64,000 bases of DNA from Styela clava (taxonomy: Eukaryota > Chordata > Ascidiacea > Stolidobranchia > Styelidae). The notes below the pieces were generated by a model, which was not told the origin of the DNA, made no database searches, and worked only from the letters and a program-made list of their open reading frames with translations. Shown here piece by piece: positions 50,606 to 61,921 of this stretch. Position numbers and translations under genes: made by a program. The stretch is from contig NC_135262.1 of NCBI RefSeq assembly GCF_964204865.1, positions 8,928,001 to 8,992,000 on the forward strand, written 5' to 3'. Every line of letters begins with the position of its first letter. Position 1 is the stretch's first letter.

Positions 50606-51846
50606 TGTGGTGTATTTATCACGTCATAAATCGCATGGCTACACATGCGATTTGCTTATCACGTATTGACCTTGGCAGGAGTTCCCAACCAGTTGGTGGT
50701 TTTTGGTTAAAAATAGGAAATCTCTACAGTCTATTCTACAACGTGTATACGTGTATATTTTTCGCGAACATGATAGGAAAACAACAAAACTGGTGAGGAG
50801 AATGGGACACTCACATGCGGAAGATTCGTAAGATTGCAGCGATTGCACAGACGATTTCACTCGCGATCGTCGCATTTTGGTTAATAACGAGAGATGAGAA
50901 AAAATTACATCTACAATAGCCGTTTCAAATTGAAAAGTAAATGGAATTGGCAAACAGGGATGTGGAAATATCGGGTGGAAGTGTCATGCCAATGGTAAAG
51001 GAACATTATTTATCTAGCGGGGTTGGAACGGCTTGAACGTTATGATAGAATTACCAAAGTCACTATTAATGAGTGGGCTACTCCAATAGTTCCAATTCTT
51101 AAGAAAAATGGTAAAATACGACTTTGCGATAACAGACATATTTACAAATGGAGGTTAAAGAGGAGTCGAGGGAATTTTTGACAATTAATACTCTCAATAC
51201 TCAAAATAGAAATGTGCTGAAATATGGGTCCACTGACTTATCTGGTCATCGTCGTTCCTAATGTTAGTTGGAAGAGGCATATAGACCAGATTATTAAATA
51301 TCACTTGGAAGAACATAGATATGAAGAGCAACTAGTTGAATCTGAAGATGATTATTTTAAACATGAAGACCCTGCAAGTGTTGAACCGGATTCAACAGAC
51401 AGCGTAGTGTCAGGAAGTCCAGTGCCATTTCCAAACATCGAGTCTCCGCCGCCGAACTCTCCCAGTGGTCGAACACCGGAAACTGACGAATTGCGGGATC
51501 CGACACAGACACCAAAGTCAGCTACAGACATTGAACGACGTTACCCACTTCGACAGAGAAAGAGACCAGATAAATCAAATTTAGGTGGTTTTTAATGTAA
51601 AACTCTATTACCACATCATTTCTACATGATTGTTAGCGTCAGATATTGTTACTAACAATTCTTTTTTTAGGAGGTAGGTGATGTGGTGTATTTAGTATAT
51701 CATAAATCGCGTGACTACTCATGCAATTGGCGTAACACGTTTTGTCCATGGCCGGAGTTTCCGGCAAAGTCTGAGATTAGAGTTGGTCAACGAAGGAAGT
51801 TTCTACAACGTGTATATTTATTGCGAACATAGAGGGGCACACAACA
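50606..51846 (+). mobile_element. Internally deleted gypsy-type LTR retrotransposon
   Basis: Diverged LTRs at 50,606-50,786 and 51,682-51,846 start TGTGGTGTATTTA and end ACAACA. The target duplication CATTG is at 50,601-50,605 and 51,847-51,851. The purine tract aggaggtaggtga precedes the right LTR, and a TGG-starting possible primer site follows the left LTR (50,791). Block 1 has the uninterrupted site (aatacattgcttcata, about 41,690). The internal part keeps only pol scraps. The strong LTR divergence means this is an old insertion. Confidence 0.85.
51025..51595 (+). pseudogene. Gypsy pol remnant: RT start and integrase tail
   Basis: Around 51,025-51,120 one frame resembles the start of a gypsy reverse transcriptase (WATPIVPILKKNGKIRLC). 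At about 51,145-51,200 a second piece resembles EESREFLTINT. From 51,224 a frame of 123 codons begins with WKRHIDQI and ends in RRYPLRQRKRPDKSNLGGF and stop, typical of the proline-rich C-terminus after a gypsy integrase. The catalytic RT core, RNase H and integrase core are deleted, so no active enzyme is encoded. Confidence 0.7.
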
Positions 51847-52323
51847 CATTGCTTCATATGAACAAATACGCTAAAAGGTGAAACTGCAATGCATTATTTA
51901 TTAAATCAAGGGTAAGTTACACTCTCTGAACTGGAAGTCACAGATTGATAAGCTCAATTCTGAATCTGTTGCTCAATTGAATGTGTGGGATATCCCCCGA
52001 AAGGTTAGGTAATATTATTTATTAAGCAGCAAATGCACTGTCCTATCAAAAATCAATGGTGTGCTGTTTAGCAGACCTTGCATGTTGACAATAAGTTGCG
52101 TAATGACTCATTGCACATCAGCTATTTTTAGTATTTTATACAAATGACTCTCGTTAAAAACAACACATCCATTTCTTTATTATACTGACAAAAACATAAG
52201 TTTCATTCATCGCTGAACACATTTTCGTATCCTTTGTATAATTGGCATATCTGATTGCGGAAAAAATGTCGGCTCCTTACCATTCAACAGCATACAAAAT
52301 GCTGAATTTAATATATGGCTCAT

Positions 52324-53250
52324 TTAAACTGTTGCTTCGGCCGTTTTTGCATCAGTGTTTGCCGAACTATTTTCCGTGCTTTTACTACTTTTTCTACAAC
52401 ATTTGAAAAAATGAAAGCATGGAAAAATTCTCTCCTTCCAGTCATTGAAACAAAAAAGAAGACAGCACAAGTTTAGGAGGACATTAAAATTGTAAACCAC
52501 TGATAATTCTAACGTTGATAAAATAACGAACGCAATAATATCACTTACGATTGTTATCGGAGTAATCACCAGTGATCTTTTAAGTAATGCAATGGATCGT
52601 CTTTCGACTCTCCGACTTCGAATAGAATGTTTCGTGATTTTTTTGTGGCGAAATAATGGAATTAAAAATAGCACGAGTGTCGAAATTTGTGTTTCAATTT
52701 GATAAAATAGTAACGCTATCATTACCCAGCGAGGTAGACATTTTAATTGTATAATATTTCTTTGGATACCATAATATATAATCGGAACGCTCAAACATAC
52801 ACTGTAAAACAACATGAAAAATCCTTGAAATTGACTGAAGTAACGCAATAGTTTCGAAGAGAGATGATTTAGCGATGGTTCTGTATAAAACATCGTTTGG
52901 CGGAGCCATAATATAAAATATGCTGATGTAAATGACCACCCAGTTAAAATAACATCAGGTATATATGTGGCACTAGTTTTCTTCTGACGAAACATAAAAA
53001 CTGCGACCATCTTAGCTAATGCAATAAAGCAACATGCCACAAGTGATAGACTCAATATAGATCGAAGATTCGATATCAACAAAATGTCTGATAGTTTTCC
53101 AAGATGAAGTTTATAAAGCCTTTTGCGGACAAGAACATAGATCTGACAAAAAGTGATGTAGACCAAGGCTGTTGTAATAAATACATCCACGTAAAATTTC
53201 TCGTTCATAAATCCATATAGAGCTTGAGTTACGTTGTTTGTGCAATTCAT
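52324..53250 (-). CDS. 7TM-2: single-exon seven-transmembrane orphan receptor candidate
   Basis: 308 codons, no intron, clear paralogue of 7TM-1 over the whole length. It has the same seven hydrophobic segments, the N-terminal NCTNNVT (two sequons), FTSAYFILWLRQTMFYTEPS across TM3, FLIPLFRHKKITKHSIRSRR at TM5 and the following loop, KRSLVITPITIVSDIIAF in TM6 and NVLLNLCCLLFCFNDWKERI in TM7. The only extracellular-loop cysteine is in LKCLPRW before TM5 and could pair with Cys3. The tail has a CC pair and ends EATV, so the possible PDZ motif of its relatives is altered. It is transcribed away from 7TM-3. Confidence 0.8.
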   Translation of the reverse strand: MNCTNNVTQALYGFMNEKFYVDVFITTALVYITFCQIYVLVRKRLYKLHLGKLSDILLISNLRSILSLSLVACCFIALAKMVAVFMFRQKKTSATYIPDVILTGWSFTSAYFILWLRQTMFYTEPSLNHLSSKLLRYFSQFQGFFMLFYSVCLSVPIIYYGIQRNIIQLKCLPRWVMIALLFYQIETQISTLVLFLIPLFRHKKITKHSIRSRRVERRSIALLKRSLVITPITIVSDIIAFVILSTLELSVVYNFNVLLNLCCLLFCFNDWKERIFPCFHFFKCCRKSSKSTENSSANTDAKTAEATV

Positions 53251-53270
53251 GGCTAAGATTGATGTTGATG

Positions 53271-53281
53271 TTTCTTCTATA
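53271..53281 (-). promoter_or_regulatory. TATA-like box of 7TM-2
   Basis: TATAGAAGAAA on the minus strand about 25-30 bp before the ATG, nearly the same as TATAGAAGAAA before 7TM-3. Confidence 0.4.
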
Positions 53282-54780
53282 AATTTTGAAATATAGTTTA
53301 TAATCGCCAGTAAAAATACAACTTAAAATAAAGTTACAAAAAGTCCATACGATATTCGAATAGCATATTTAAGTAGTACCCGTTTTCCCGTATGTACTGT
53401 TAACTATGTGCTGTTATTGTGACATAAATATATAAATACAGTAACGTCGTATACTATAGAATTTTTAATCTCAAACTTAGGATACATGTGCCAGTGCAAT
53501 TTGAAGTCATTTATCGGACTGGCGTATTTTACATTTTGTCCTGACTGTAAACGTCTCTTTTCGAGAACCATGAGTGACAACGACACCATATGATTTACAG
53601 CTTATATCACTCTTTCATGCTTGCTTGCATAAATCGGTAGAACTGGTTATGAAAATGCGGAATAATACGAATTTCGGATTTTTAAATTCAATCCTGAATT
53701 AAACCCGACAAAAATCTGAAAATAGTTCGGCTGAAACTCCAAAGTGATAACGAAAGCGATTTGCAATATTGAAACCTACCCTGAGCATTTCAGACGCTTT
53801 TTGTGACCATCAATTTTACTTAAAATAATTTGTTTCAAACTCGTGTCGAATCTGTTCAGTTTCCGCGTACAATGGTTAATTCAAAACGCATACCGTATAC
53901 CACTGTGCTGTGACTGTTGGGAAATAGCGATGAATCAAAAAAAATGTCAAGGACTGTACAGTACAGATTTTATACGCAACGCTTGTTATCATCTGATGTC
54001 ATTTTGTACATTTTTATTGTATGGGATTACTGAATGAGAAATGTACTTTTGACTTGGTCGTGTTTATATAAAATAAGATCATCAAATTCGATTATATTTC
54101 CTATACCTCCGAATTTTTTTTTTCCAATGATTAATCACTCTTCAAACGCGGATATGAAATTTTGCTGTTGCGCACAAATTGAAGCAAACCGCATTTTATG
54201 AAATTTTCCATTTGGCTTTACATGGTATTTATTTTGATTGGCATTTACCAAACGCTGTTCTGATTCACAAAATAAAAAATATTCCATGCTGCAATTTTCG
54301 GGCGAGTGCTGCACTGATATTAATAGTTAAACCTATGAGTCAGCCTCATATTACAGCCAACTTTATTTACAACTCTGATAAACCTTCTCTTTCTATACTT
54401 TTTCGTTTTTAGACAATCTAATTTCTATTGCTCATTGGCTGTAGAACACCCATCTGACAATTGTTAAACTGTAATATCACATTCAGAAAACTACTATGAA
54501 TATATAAAAACAATGATTAATTTTATTTGGAATTACCCGTGCATTGTGAGCAGGGCTGATGCAACAATACAACATACAAAAAATTTCTATTATACTATCA
54601 ATAAAAAAATGTCATATAAATTCAAACATGATTCGTAGTTTTGGCCATAGCATTGGGGATTTTTGTGCTGTGATCAAACACAAAATTTGATGACGTTGAG
54701 ATTCATCAGATTCCAATTTTGTAGTCATACTATGATAAATTTGAGCACACTAAGCCTCTCGCCATTGTAAGGTACTCGCA

Positions 54781-56469
54781 ATAAAATTCTATCAGTGGGC
54801 TTCTTCAGATTCAATCCGACTTATTTCACTAGTGATATATTCATAAAGGAATCTAACCATGTATTAAAACTGAAGCATAATCATTGTTGATAGTATTTGA
54901 AAACTTCAATATCGTGAAATCGAATGTCATGTCATATAAATCATAAAAAAATGTTTATAAAGATGTTTACCCGATATTTATATGTATACAGTGTCGATCT
55001 TCTGCTTACATGTAGCTTTTGCACTACTCAATGCTATGCTCAAAACATCGGCTCATGTTTGAATTTATACAACGAATTTTTGCTGATTATATTTTTGTTT
55101 GTTGAATTGTTCTTCATGACTTCAAACTTCGCTTTCGGAAACTTATTCAGTCTTACAATCACGGGGAATTCCGGATTAAAATAGATATATTGTTTTTACA
55201 TATGTAATCCTGATAATATTAGGTATGTGATACTACAGTTCGTTTATTTGGTAGGGGCTTTATAGGTAAGACGCATTAGAAAATAGCTGTTTAGCAAAAA
55301 CGAAAAATTTGAGAAAGAGAAAGTTGATTAAGAGGCAATAAGTCAATTTTTTTAAGACAATTGTAAAATATATGATCGATATTCATGACATAAATGGCCC
55401 CAATGACCAGCTTTCTTGCAGTATGAAACTTATCTGAATACTTATTGTGGTTCTCCAAATACAAGAGTATAAAGTTATTTGCTTTTTACACGAGGCGCAA
55501 GCAGGAAATCCGACTTGCCGGGACAGAAAGCAAACTCAGGCAAGCCGGAAAACCGGCTCACAGAGTTCAAGCTGTAAAGCGACACGAGACTTGGAGCAGT
55601 TCGAGTCAATACGATAAAAATCTTTCCGCGATGGCGGAAAATTTTCCTGGTGGGACAAATTCACAGAATTCAAAAAACACGGTCCGATATAACCTCTTCA
55701 AAATATAACAGCGATATTTCATGCATTTGATTTCAGCGACAGTTCTCGAGCGAATTGTATGTGATATTATCCCCTGAATTGAGCAAAAAAACATATAAAC
55801 CCATAAATTTCTTGATTACCTCTATGAAAATTGAGTAAATTATTTAATATTCATTTCACTTAAACTTCTGCTTGTGTATAATTCTACCCAAAAGTCACAG
55901 GAATCTCTGAGATTTTGCACAAAAGTTATGTTCTACTTATAAAGTGTTCGAAATCACCTCGTCGACATTGAAGACAGATTTGCATCATTTGCGCAAAATT
56001 GCCGATTACTCACACGCACTCCCCTACAGGTATTTCCTGCATTTGCAGCCTTCTGTTCAACAAGTGTTTAAGGATTGTTGCGATAAATATTGACTTTCGA
56101 ATGTGGTCGAACGATCCAGTCAAAAGCAGTCTTCTCATTTGGTAACACAAAATAGTGATAAAACTGTGTAACACACATATTGTTCCTGGCTTCTTATCAT
56201 TATTTTATCATTGGTTACACCCCAAAACTGATGAAAAATTGCATTAATTTTTTTTTATTTTGGTTTTTTAAAAAAGGTTTTTTTTCCCTACCTGTTGTTT
56301 TAGGGATATGAAACAGCGTAAAACTTTCATTGGTGCTATTTTTTGTGTTTTTGATATTCCAGAGATGTGTTCCGTGTATTCTATGGGAAAAATCCTAAAA
56401 AAATGAATACAAACCCATTTTGAATAACGTTTTAGTGACAAAAAGATTGAACAGAAAATTACTTTTTTT
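54781..56469. other. Intergenic between divergent receptors, no gene supported
   Basis: AT-rich except for a GC-richer patch at about 55,480-55,690, which holds an 87-codon frame (55,445-55,708) with no recognisable domain or start context. Short frames elsewhere are unsupported. Confidence 0.4.
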
Positions 56470-56725
56470 TGATTTCGATCTATTGTTGACGTCCATTTCA
56501 AGAATAGGTCCCCATATGTAGTCACCATCGTTGTACTGTCATTGGTAACGGACATTTACAATTCAATTATTTATGCGGCGATAGTGTCAAAAATGGGCAA
56601 ATGTGCCGCTTCGTCACAATATTGCGACATAACCGGATTGTAAACGTCCTTACCATTGACAGTACGGTGACTGTGAGTGAACAATGATTGACTACATATG
56701 GGGTCCTATTCGTGAAATCGACTTG
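56470..56725. repeat. Imperfect inverted repeat, about 100-bp arms (foldback)
   Basis: Left arm: gaataggtccccatatgtag...gtactgtcattggtaacgga at about 56,500-56,555. Right arm: the complement (tccttaccattgacagtac...ctacatatggggtcctattc) at about 56,648-56,712. A spacer of about 90 bp separates them. Confidence 0.7.
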
Positions 56726-57040
56726 AACCAGTTGGAAATTTTCGATTAATTCTGAGTCAGTTCAGTCGCGAAAAAGTCATTAAAAACATGTTCATATTTT
56801 CTCTCGTTACACTGTGTAATAGACACCAGATATGGTATAACAATTGTTGTGTATAAACTCCTGAGTTTACTAAAAAGATATATCTCTGATTCATCGCTAT
56901 TCTTCAAACAGTCATAGTAAGCATTTTACTCAAATGTATATGAGTTTGAGATTCACCAATGTACACGGAAGTTCAGAGTTGGCATGAGTTTGAATTGAGT
57001 TGACCGCTGTTTTTAGAAATGAGTAGTCTGAAATGATTAC

Positions 57041-57140
57041 GACAAGTACAAATATTGTACATCACTTCAGTCATCATGTTGGGGCTTCAAGTAGACTATT
57101 TTCAGAATTTAGATTAGGGCGGGCTTAATTCAGGATTGCA
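57041..57140 (+). promoter_or_regulatory. Conserved upstream block of 7TM-3
   Basis: ctattttcagaattt...gggcttaattcaggatt is shared, in the gene-relative orientation, with the upstream regions of 7TM-2 (about 53,680-53,780) and 7TM-1 (about 43,845-43,945). It lies roughly 400-550 bp before each ATG. It may be only the edge of the duplicated unit. Confidence 0.35.
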
Positions 57141-57469
57141 GTTTATCATTGTTCGTTTTATTATCCGCCATTTTAATTACTAAATTTTAAGCCAGTCGAT
57201 TCAATTTTATTGAACAAACATGAAATAGTAATTTAGTAATAAAAGCTGTGAATCATTTTGGAACGTTCTGGTTCTCGGAAAGAGACTTTCACATTCTTGA
57301 CAATATTTTAAATAATAACTTGAATAAAAGGTACTTAAAATTGCATTGGAGAATGTATATGACATTAAAACTGGTATTACCCAAATATTTAATTTGAATA
57401 TTGTATTAATTTTTTGTAACTTTAATTTTTTGTTTTTTTTACTGTTGGTAAGATGCTGTATTATAGAAA

Positions 57470-57482
57470 AATATAGAAGAAA
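57470..57482 (+). promoter_or_regulatory. TATA-like box of 7TM-3
   Basis: AATATAGAAGAAAG about 30-40 bp before the ATG at 57,510, aligned with those of the two paralogues. Confidence 0.4.
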
Positions 57483-57509
57483 GTCCAAGATCAACTCTGT
57501 AGGTCGACC

Positions 57510-58430
57510 ATGAATTGCACAAACAACGTAACGGAAGCTATAAATGAAGTTACCAACGAGAAATTTTACGCGGATGTATTCATTGCAATAGCCTTGGTTT
57601 ACTTTAGTTTCTGTCAGATCTATGTTCTTGTCCGCAAAAAGCTGTATAAATTTCATCTTGAAAAACTATCAGACATTTTGTTGATATCGAATCTTCGATC
57701 TATAATGAGTCTATCACTTGTGGCATGTTGCTTTATTGCATTAGCTAAGATGGTGGCAGTTTTTATGTTTTATCAGAAGAAAAATAGTGCCACATATATA
57801 CCCGATGTTATTTTAACCGGGTGGTCATTTACATCAGTGTATTTTATATTGTGGCTCCGTCAAACGATATTTTACACAGAACCATCACTGGATTATCTCT
57901 CATCGAGACCAATGCGATACTTCAGTCAATTTCAAGGATTTTTCATGTTGATTTACAGTGTATGTTTGAGCGTTCCGATTGTATATTATGGTATCCGAAG
58001 AAATATTATAACAGTAAAATGTATACCTCGCTGGACGACGATAGCGTTGTTATTTTATCAAATTGAAACACAAATTTCGACTCTCGCGCTATTTTTAATT
58101 CCATTATTTCGTCACAAAAAAATCACGAAACATTCTATTCGAAGTCGGAGAGTCCAAAAACGCTCTATTGCATTACTTAAGAGATCACTGGTAATTACTC
58201 CTATAACCATCGTAAGTGATATTATTGCTTTTATTATTTTATTAAAGTTCGGATTATCTGTGATTTACAATTTTAATGTTCTCTTAAATTTGTGTTGTCT
58301 ACTTTTTTGTTTCAATGACTGGAAGGAGAGAATTCTTCCATGTTTTTATTCATGCAGCACAAAAAGCAGTAGAAGCGTGGAAACTAGTTCGGCAATCACT
58401 GATGCAAAAACGGCTGAATCAACAGTGTAG
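57510..58430 (+). CDS. 7TM-3: single-exon seven-transmembrane orphan receptor candidate, inverted copy
   Basis: 306 codons, no intron. Full-length paralogue of 7TM-1 and 7TM-2 with MNCTNNVT at the N-terminus, SNLRSIMSLSLVACCFIALA in TM2, FTSVYFILWLRQTIFYTEPS at TM3, IETQISTLALFLIPLFRHKK at TM5, KRSLVITPITIVSDIIAF in TM6 and NLCCLLFCFNDWKERILP in TM7. The tail is serine-rich, has lost the CC pair present in the others (CSTKSSRS instead) and ends AESTV, a possible PDZ ligand. It is inverted relative to the other two, and its upstream homology shows the duplication included flanking DNA. Ligand and G-protein coupling are unknown. Confidence 0.8.
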   Translation: MNCTNNVTEAINEVTNEKFYADVFIAIALVYFSFCQIYVLVRKKLYKFHLEKLSDILLISNLRSIMSLSLVACCFIALAKMVAVFMFYQKKNSATYIPDVILTGWSFTSVYFILWLRQTIFYTEPSLDYLSSRPMRYFSQFQGFFMLIYSVCLSVPIVYYGIRRNIITVKCIPRWTTIALLFYQIETQISTLALFLIPLFRHKKITKHSIRSRRVQKRSIALLKRSLVITPITIVSDIIAFIILLKFGLSVIYNFNVLLNLCCLLFCFNDWKERILPCFYSCSTKSSRSVETSSAITDAKTAESTV

Positions 58431-61400
58431 ATGAGATTTTTAGTTTATTTGTTAACAATTTAACAACACGAATACGAAGGGATGAATCAGATATCATATA
58501 CATGCCATATTATGTGTCGCACTCTTGTTTTCACTTCTCGATATTGCAGATGAGCGGGGTAAAATATAAATATATATATATGATATTCAGAATAATGAAA
58601 CTTTTCTATAAGATATGCTTTGGAATGTTAGAAGGTTGACATTTTCTTGTAAACCATTTTACAATTAATATATAGAATATGAAATTTTTTTCGTGGTAAC
58701 TGAAATTCATTTTTTCTATTTGTTGATTTTTCATGAGTGTAATAAAGCTGTACAAAGCAATGTCTGTTTCATATTCAATGAGAGTCATAAGTAACAAATT
58801 CCAAAAATAGATTGTTACAGATGTGTCATCACGCAATCTATTGTTCAGCTTATAGAGAAGACCAATGGCACACCACATCGTTGAATTAGGATAAGAAACG
58901 TACATACATAAAATTTGCGTATGGTATTTGCCTCTTATACGATACTGCTCCACAATTTGTCAGTGTAGCCTGCATGGACGTTAACAGTCGAATCCGGCGC
59001 GCATTGCAACTGCCCACCAGTGAGCAACGTCTGCAAATTTTTGACATTCCACTACCATCATCATATTAAAAATGATTGCCAAGACCTTCGCCAAGCAATC
59101 AAAATCAAGTCACCTTCGAACGATTTTATGGTTTCAGAGGTCGTTTCCGACGGGATGAGAAAGCGTTTGTGCGATCACTGGGAAATTTTTTCGAGTAGTT
59201 GGTGGAGGGATGATACCGATGCTGGACGTGATACTGAATACCGATATTTTTAACCCGCGATGTCAAGATAGTTGATTCCAAATAATCGCCTAATCGCATC
59301 TAGCCTGTTACAAGAGCAATTGAGGATTAGTATTCAGACCATGTTCATTTCAGCTATGAAATCTTAGTAAAATACGAGGTTTTGCACAAATTGCAGATAA
59401 CTATTTTTTGTGGCTACATTTTACTGAGTGCTCAGTTTAAGTAATTTCCACATTCAAAGGCCAACATAATATACTTGTAAAATGTTTAATATGTACATAT
59501 ATATCATATTTATAATATGAAAAAGTATTGTAATAGTGGAGTTAGTAGACATAAAGATTGCTTCCGGTATCTGAAAAGGGGTTTTGATATGTCTGAAAGT
59601 AACCTACTAGGCACAATAATTGACTTTTGACCGCTTTTTGTCTATTTGTCACTATAATCGCAAAGGAACATCGAATTATGACACCCATCGAGTCAACAAT
59701 ACTGCCATTTTTGGTGGTGTTTACCTTTTTAATAAACAGATTTTCATGCCCGAGTCGGATTGTGAGACAAAACTGTCGTATGGGAATAGCCAAGAACGTA
59801 TATATATTCTTGCTAGGTTTGTTTATTTGTTAGAGGATGGCTCCTCTGTTGTCGACTTAAGGCTACTGTAGCGCCTCGCCTGCTCTATTCCCCAAGTCTC
59901 TGTTAGACACTTCAACGATGCAAAGTCTTAATTGTCAACGATACAATAGAAGGATCCAACCGGATAGGATATGATCCAAATAGGATAATTAAAACAGTGA
60001 ATAGTGATCATATATAGAAAATAAGCATGTACAGAAATGTCCTAATCAAGTGTGTTACAAAGATGAATTGTATTAAAACTGATTCTTTATTGTGATATGG
60101 CTTTGGGCTATTTAAATTAATTATGGCCAGTTACAGAACTTGTTTTGGAGGTCTATAATTTTAAGAAATTCTGAATTATCTGGTTTTACGACTATTCATA
60201 ATATTACTTTAAAAAAACATATAAAATCTAACTAAAATAACAAGGTTATCCCTATACGACTTTGTTTAGTTGGCTTGTAAGCCGTTTGCATTTAATAGGA
60301 TTAAGATGTATAATGACTTCAATGCCTAGCTAATGACTGCGTTTTTTTTTTCAATTAGTCTGAGCCACGCATGATGCAGACTAAAAGAACCTTTTTAGAG
60401 TATTATTTTTCAAACGCCATGAATGGACCGCGTGTCTTAGAGCTATGTCTCATTTCATAGCAATATGCGAAAGAGTGCCGGTAGCTTGTTGTAATGTAAT
60501 CTCGTAACCTACGCCTGTGCTTATGCTAACCGCTCTAAAGTTAATTGAAATGTAGTAATGATGCTTAGATAGGCTACAATCCGTGTATATTACGATTGAA
60601 AGAATGAATAAATGCATGCTAACTAGCTTTGTGGACTTGAGTTGTAGATATATAAGTACATACACGCAAGTGGGTAAAAATTGTGAGTGTAGATAATGCC
60701 ACTTCGCAGTGATGAAGCATAATTTGTGTAGTAATATTACGTACTCATCCGTAACAAACGCCATAAAAACGACTATAAACGCTATAAACAGTAAATGGTG
60801 TGTGTAATCAACCCGTTGGACCTAAGGAGCTATTGGGGCGGCACTCTTTCTTCCAGACTCCCGCTCTACCACCGCGTTAAGACTGAACACAATAATGCAT
60901 GTTTTGGTATAGTTACTATACTATAGTATAATTAAAAGATGATCTTCAATAAAATTCCTATGACATTTCCAGTTTAAGCATCATCTAAAACTAAGACGGC
61001 GTTTCGGAAAAAACCTTGTCTTCCGCGAGGATATCGTTATCGGAATTTTAATTTACGACTTAATTTACGAGAAAGATGTCGACAAATTGAAATTGGAAAC
61101 TTCTCAACGATTGTCAAATTTTCTTGCTGCTGTCAGGGAAAAGAAACATCAGTCCGGACGGGTGACAGAATAACCAAGCTAAAAATTTTCATCCAAATCG
61201 ATCAAGCCGTTTTGGCGCTAAATATGGACAAAGAGACACACATATAGAACGATCGAGAAATAGGGTTCACCTAGAGCGGAGCGGAGATCCAATAAACTGC
61301 TCAGCTGTTTTCGGAAAAACCGTAATTTCATATGAACATTCACTTGACGATTGCTTTCTGTGACCATATATTTTAGGATTGTTGTTGTCGTTATATGTTT

Positions 61401-61921
61401 TATGGCGCTTATAACTTCATGTCATCGTGTTATTACAAATACCGTTTTGCGAATTTATCGAAAATGAAAGTAACTTTAACACAGCGTTCTCAGCTATGCC
61501 CTGAAGAAATACACTGTCGTAATGCTTCTTGAATTAAAAAAAAATTCATGTTTTTTTGCCTTATATTTCTCTTAAATTACTATAAAACGACACGGTTCCA
61601 GTTGACACTATGAATTTTCTTTGTGTACAAATTAACAAATGCATACACGCCTCGGGTGCAGTGTGAGAAAATTCACGTTAAACGCGTTACTTGGACAAAC
61701 CGTCGTCATAGAAAAATAATCTTTAATCGCAAACAAAAATCTTTGTTTGAGATGAAACCAGGAAGGATTTTTAATCACGCGATTCCGAAATAATCTATGT
61801 TGGTGACTTCAACGCAAAGTTTATTAAACAATTGCCTGCTACTTCTACCAATCTATCAAAAGTTAGTTAGCTTGATTAAAATATTGCAACCTTAATTATC
61901 TTTACATTTCATATGCAGAAA
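58431..61921. other. Intergenic, mostly featureless, between 7TM-3 and GST
   Basis: No gene is supported. About 59,205-59,385 is a diverged copy of GST intron 1 (62,265-62,425). Around 60,830-60,885 the minus strand contains gcggtggtagagcgggagtctgg, resembling an RNA polymerase III A box of a SINE or tRNA relic. About 61,150-61,265 (aatcgatcaagccgttttgg...gacacacatatagaacgatcg) looks like the tail of a dispersed repeat. Confidence 0.4.
61908..61918 (+). promoter_or_regulatory. Splice acceptor just upstream of the GST start
   Basis: ctttacatttcatatgcag ends at 61,918, three bases before ATG. It fits either a 5' UTR intron or a spliced-leader trans-splice site. Confidence 0.45.

Larger units (their letters stand above)
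50480..54780. repeat. Segmental duplication block 2 around receptor gene 2
   Basis: Counterpart of 41,560-45,550, longer by the LTR element at 50,606-51,846. Confidence 0.7.

Noticed and set aside
52694-52939. Minus-strand frame (and 57,821-58,066 plus)
   Set aside because: Out-of-frame shadows of the receptor genes.
57207-57656. Minus-strand frame of 149 codons
   Set aside because: Overlaps the start of 7TM-3 antisense and AT-rich upstream DNA; no support.
58606-58953. Minus-strand frame of 115 codons
   Set aside because: AT-rich, no recognisable domain, no paralogue in the other receptor blocks.
60830-60885. tRNA-like A box on the minus strand
   Set aside because: No complete cloverleaf or B box at the right spacing that I can fold; probably a SINE relic.
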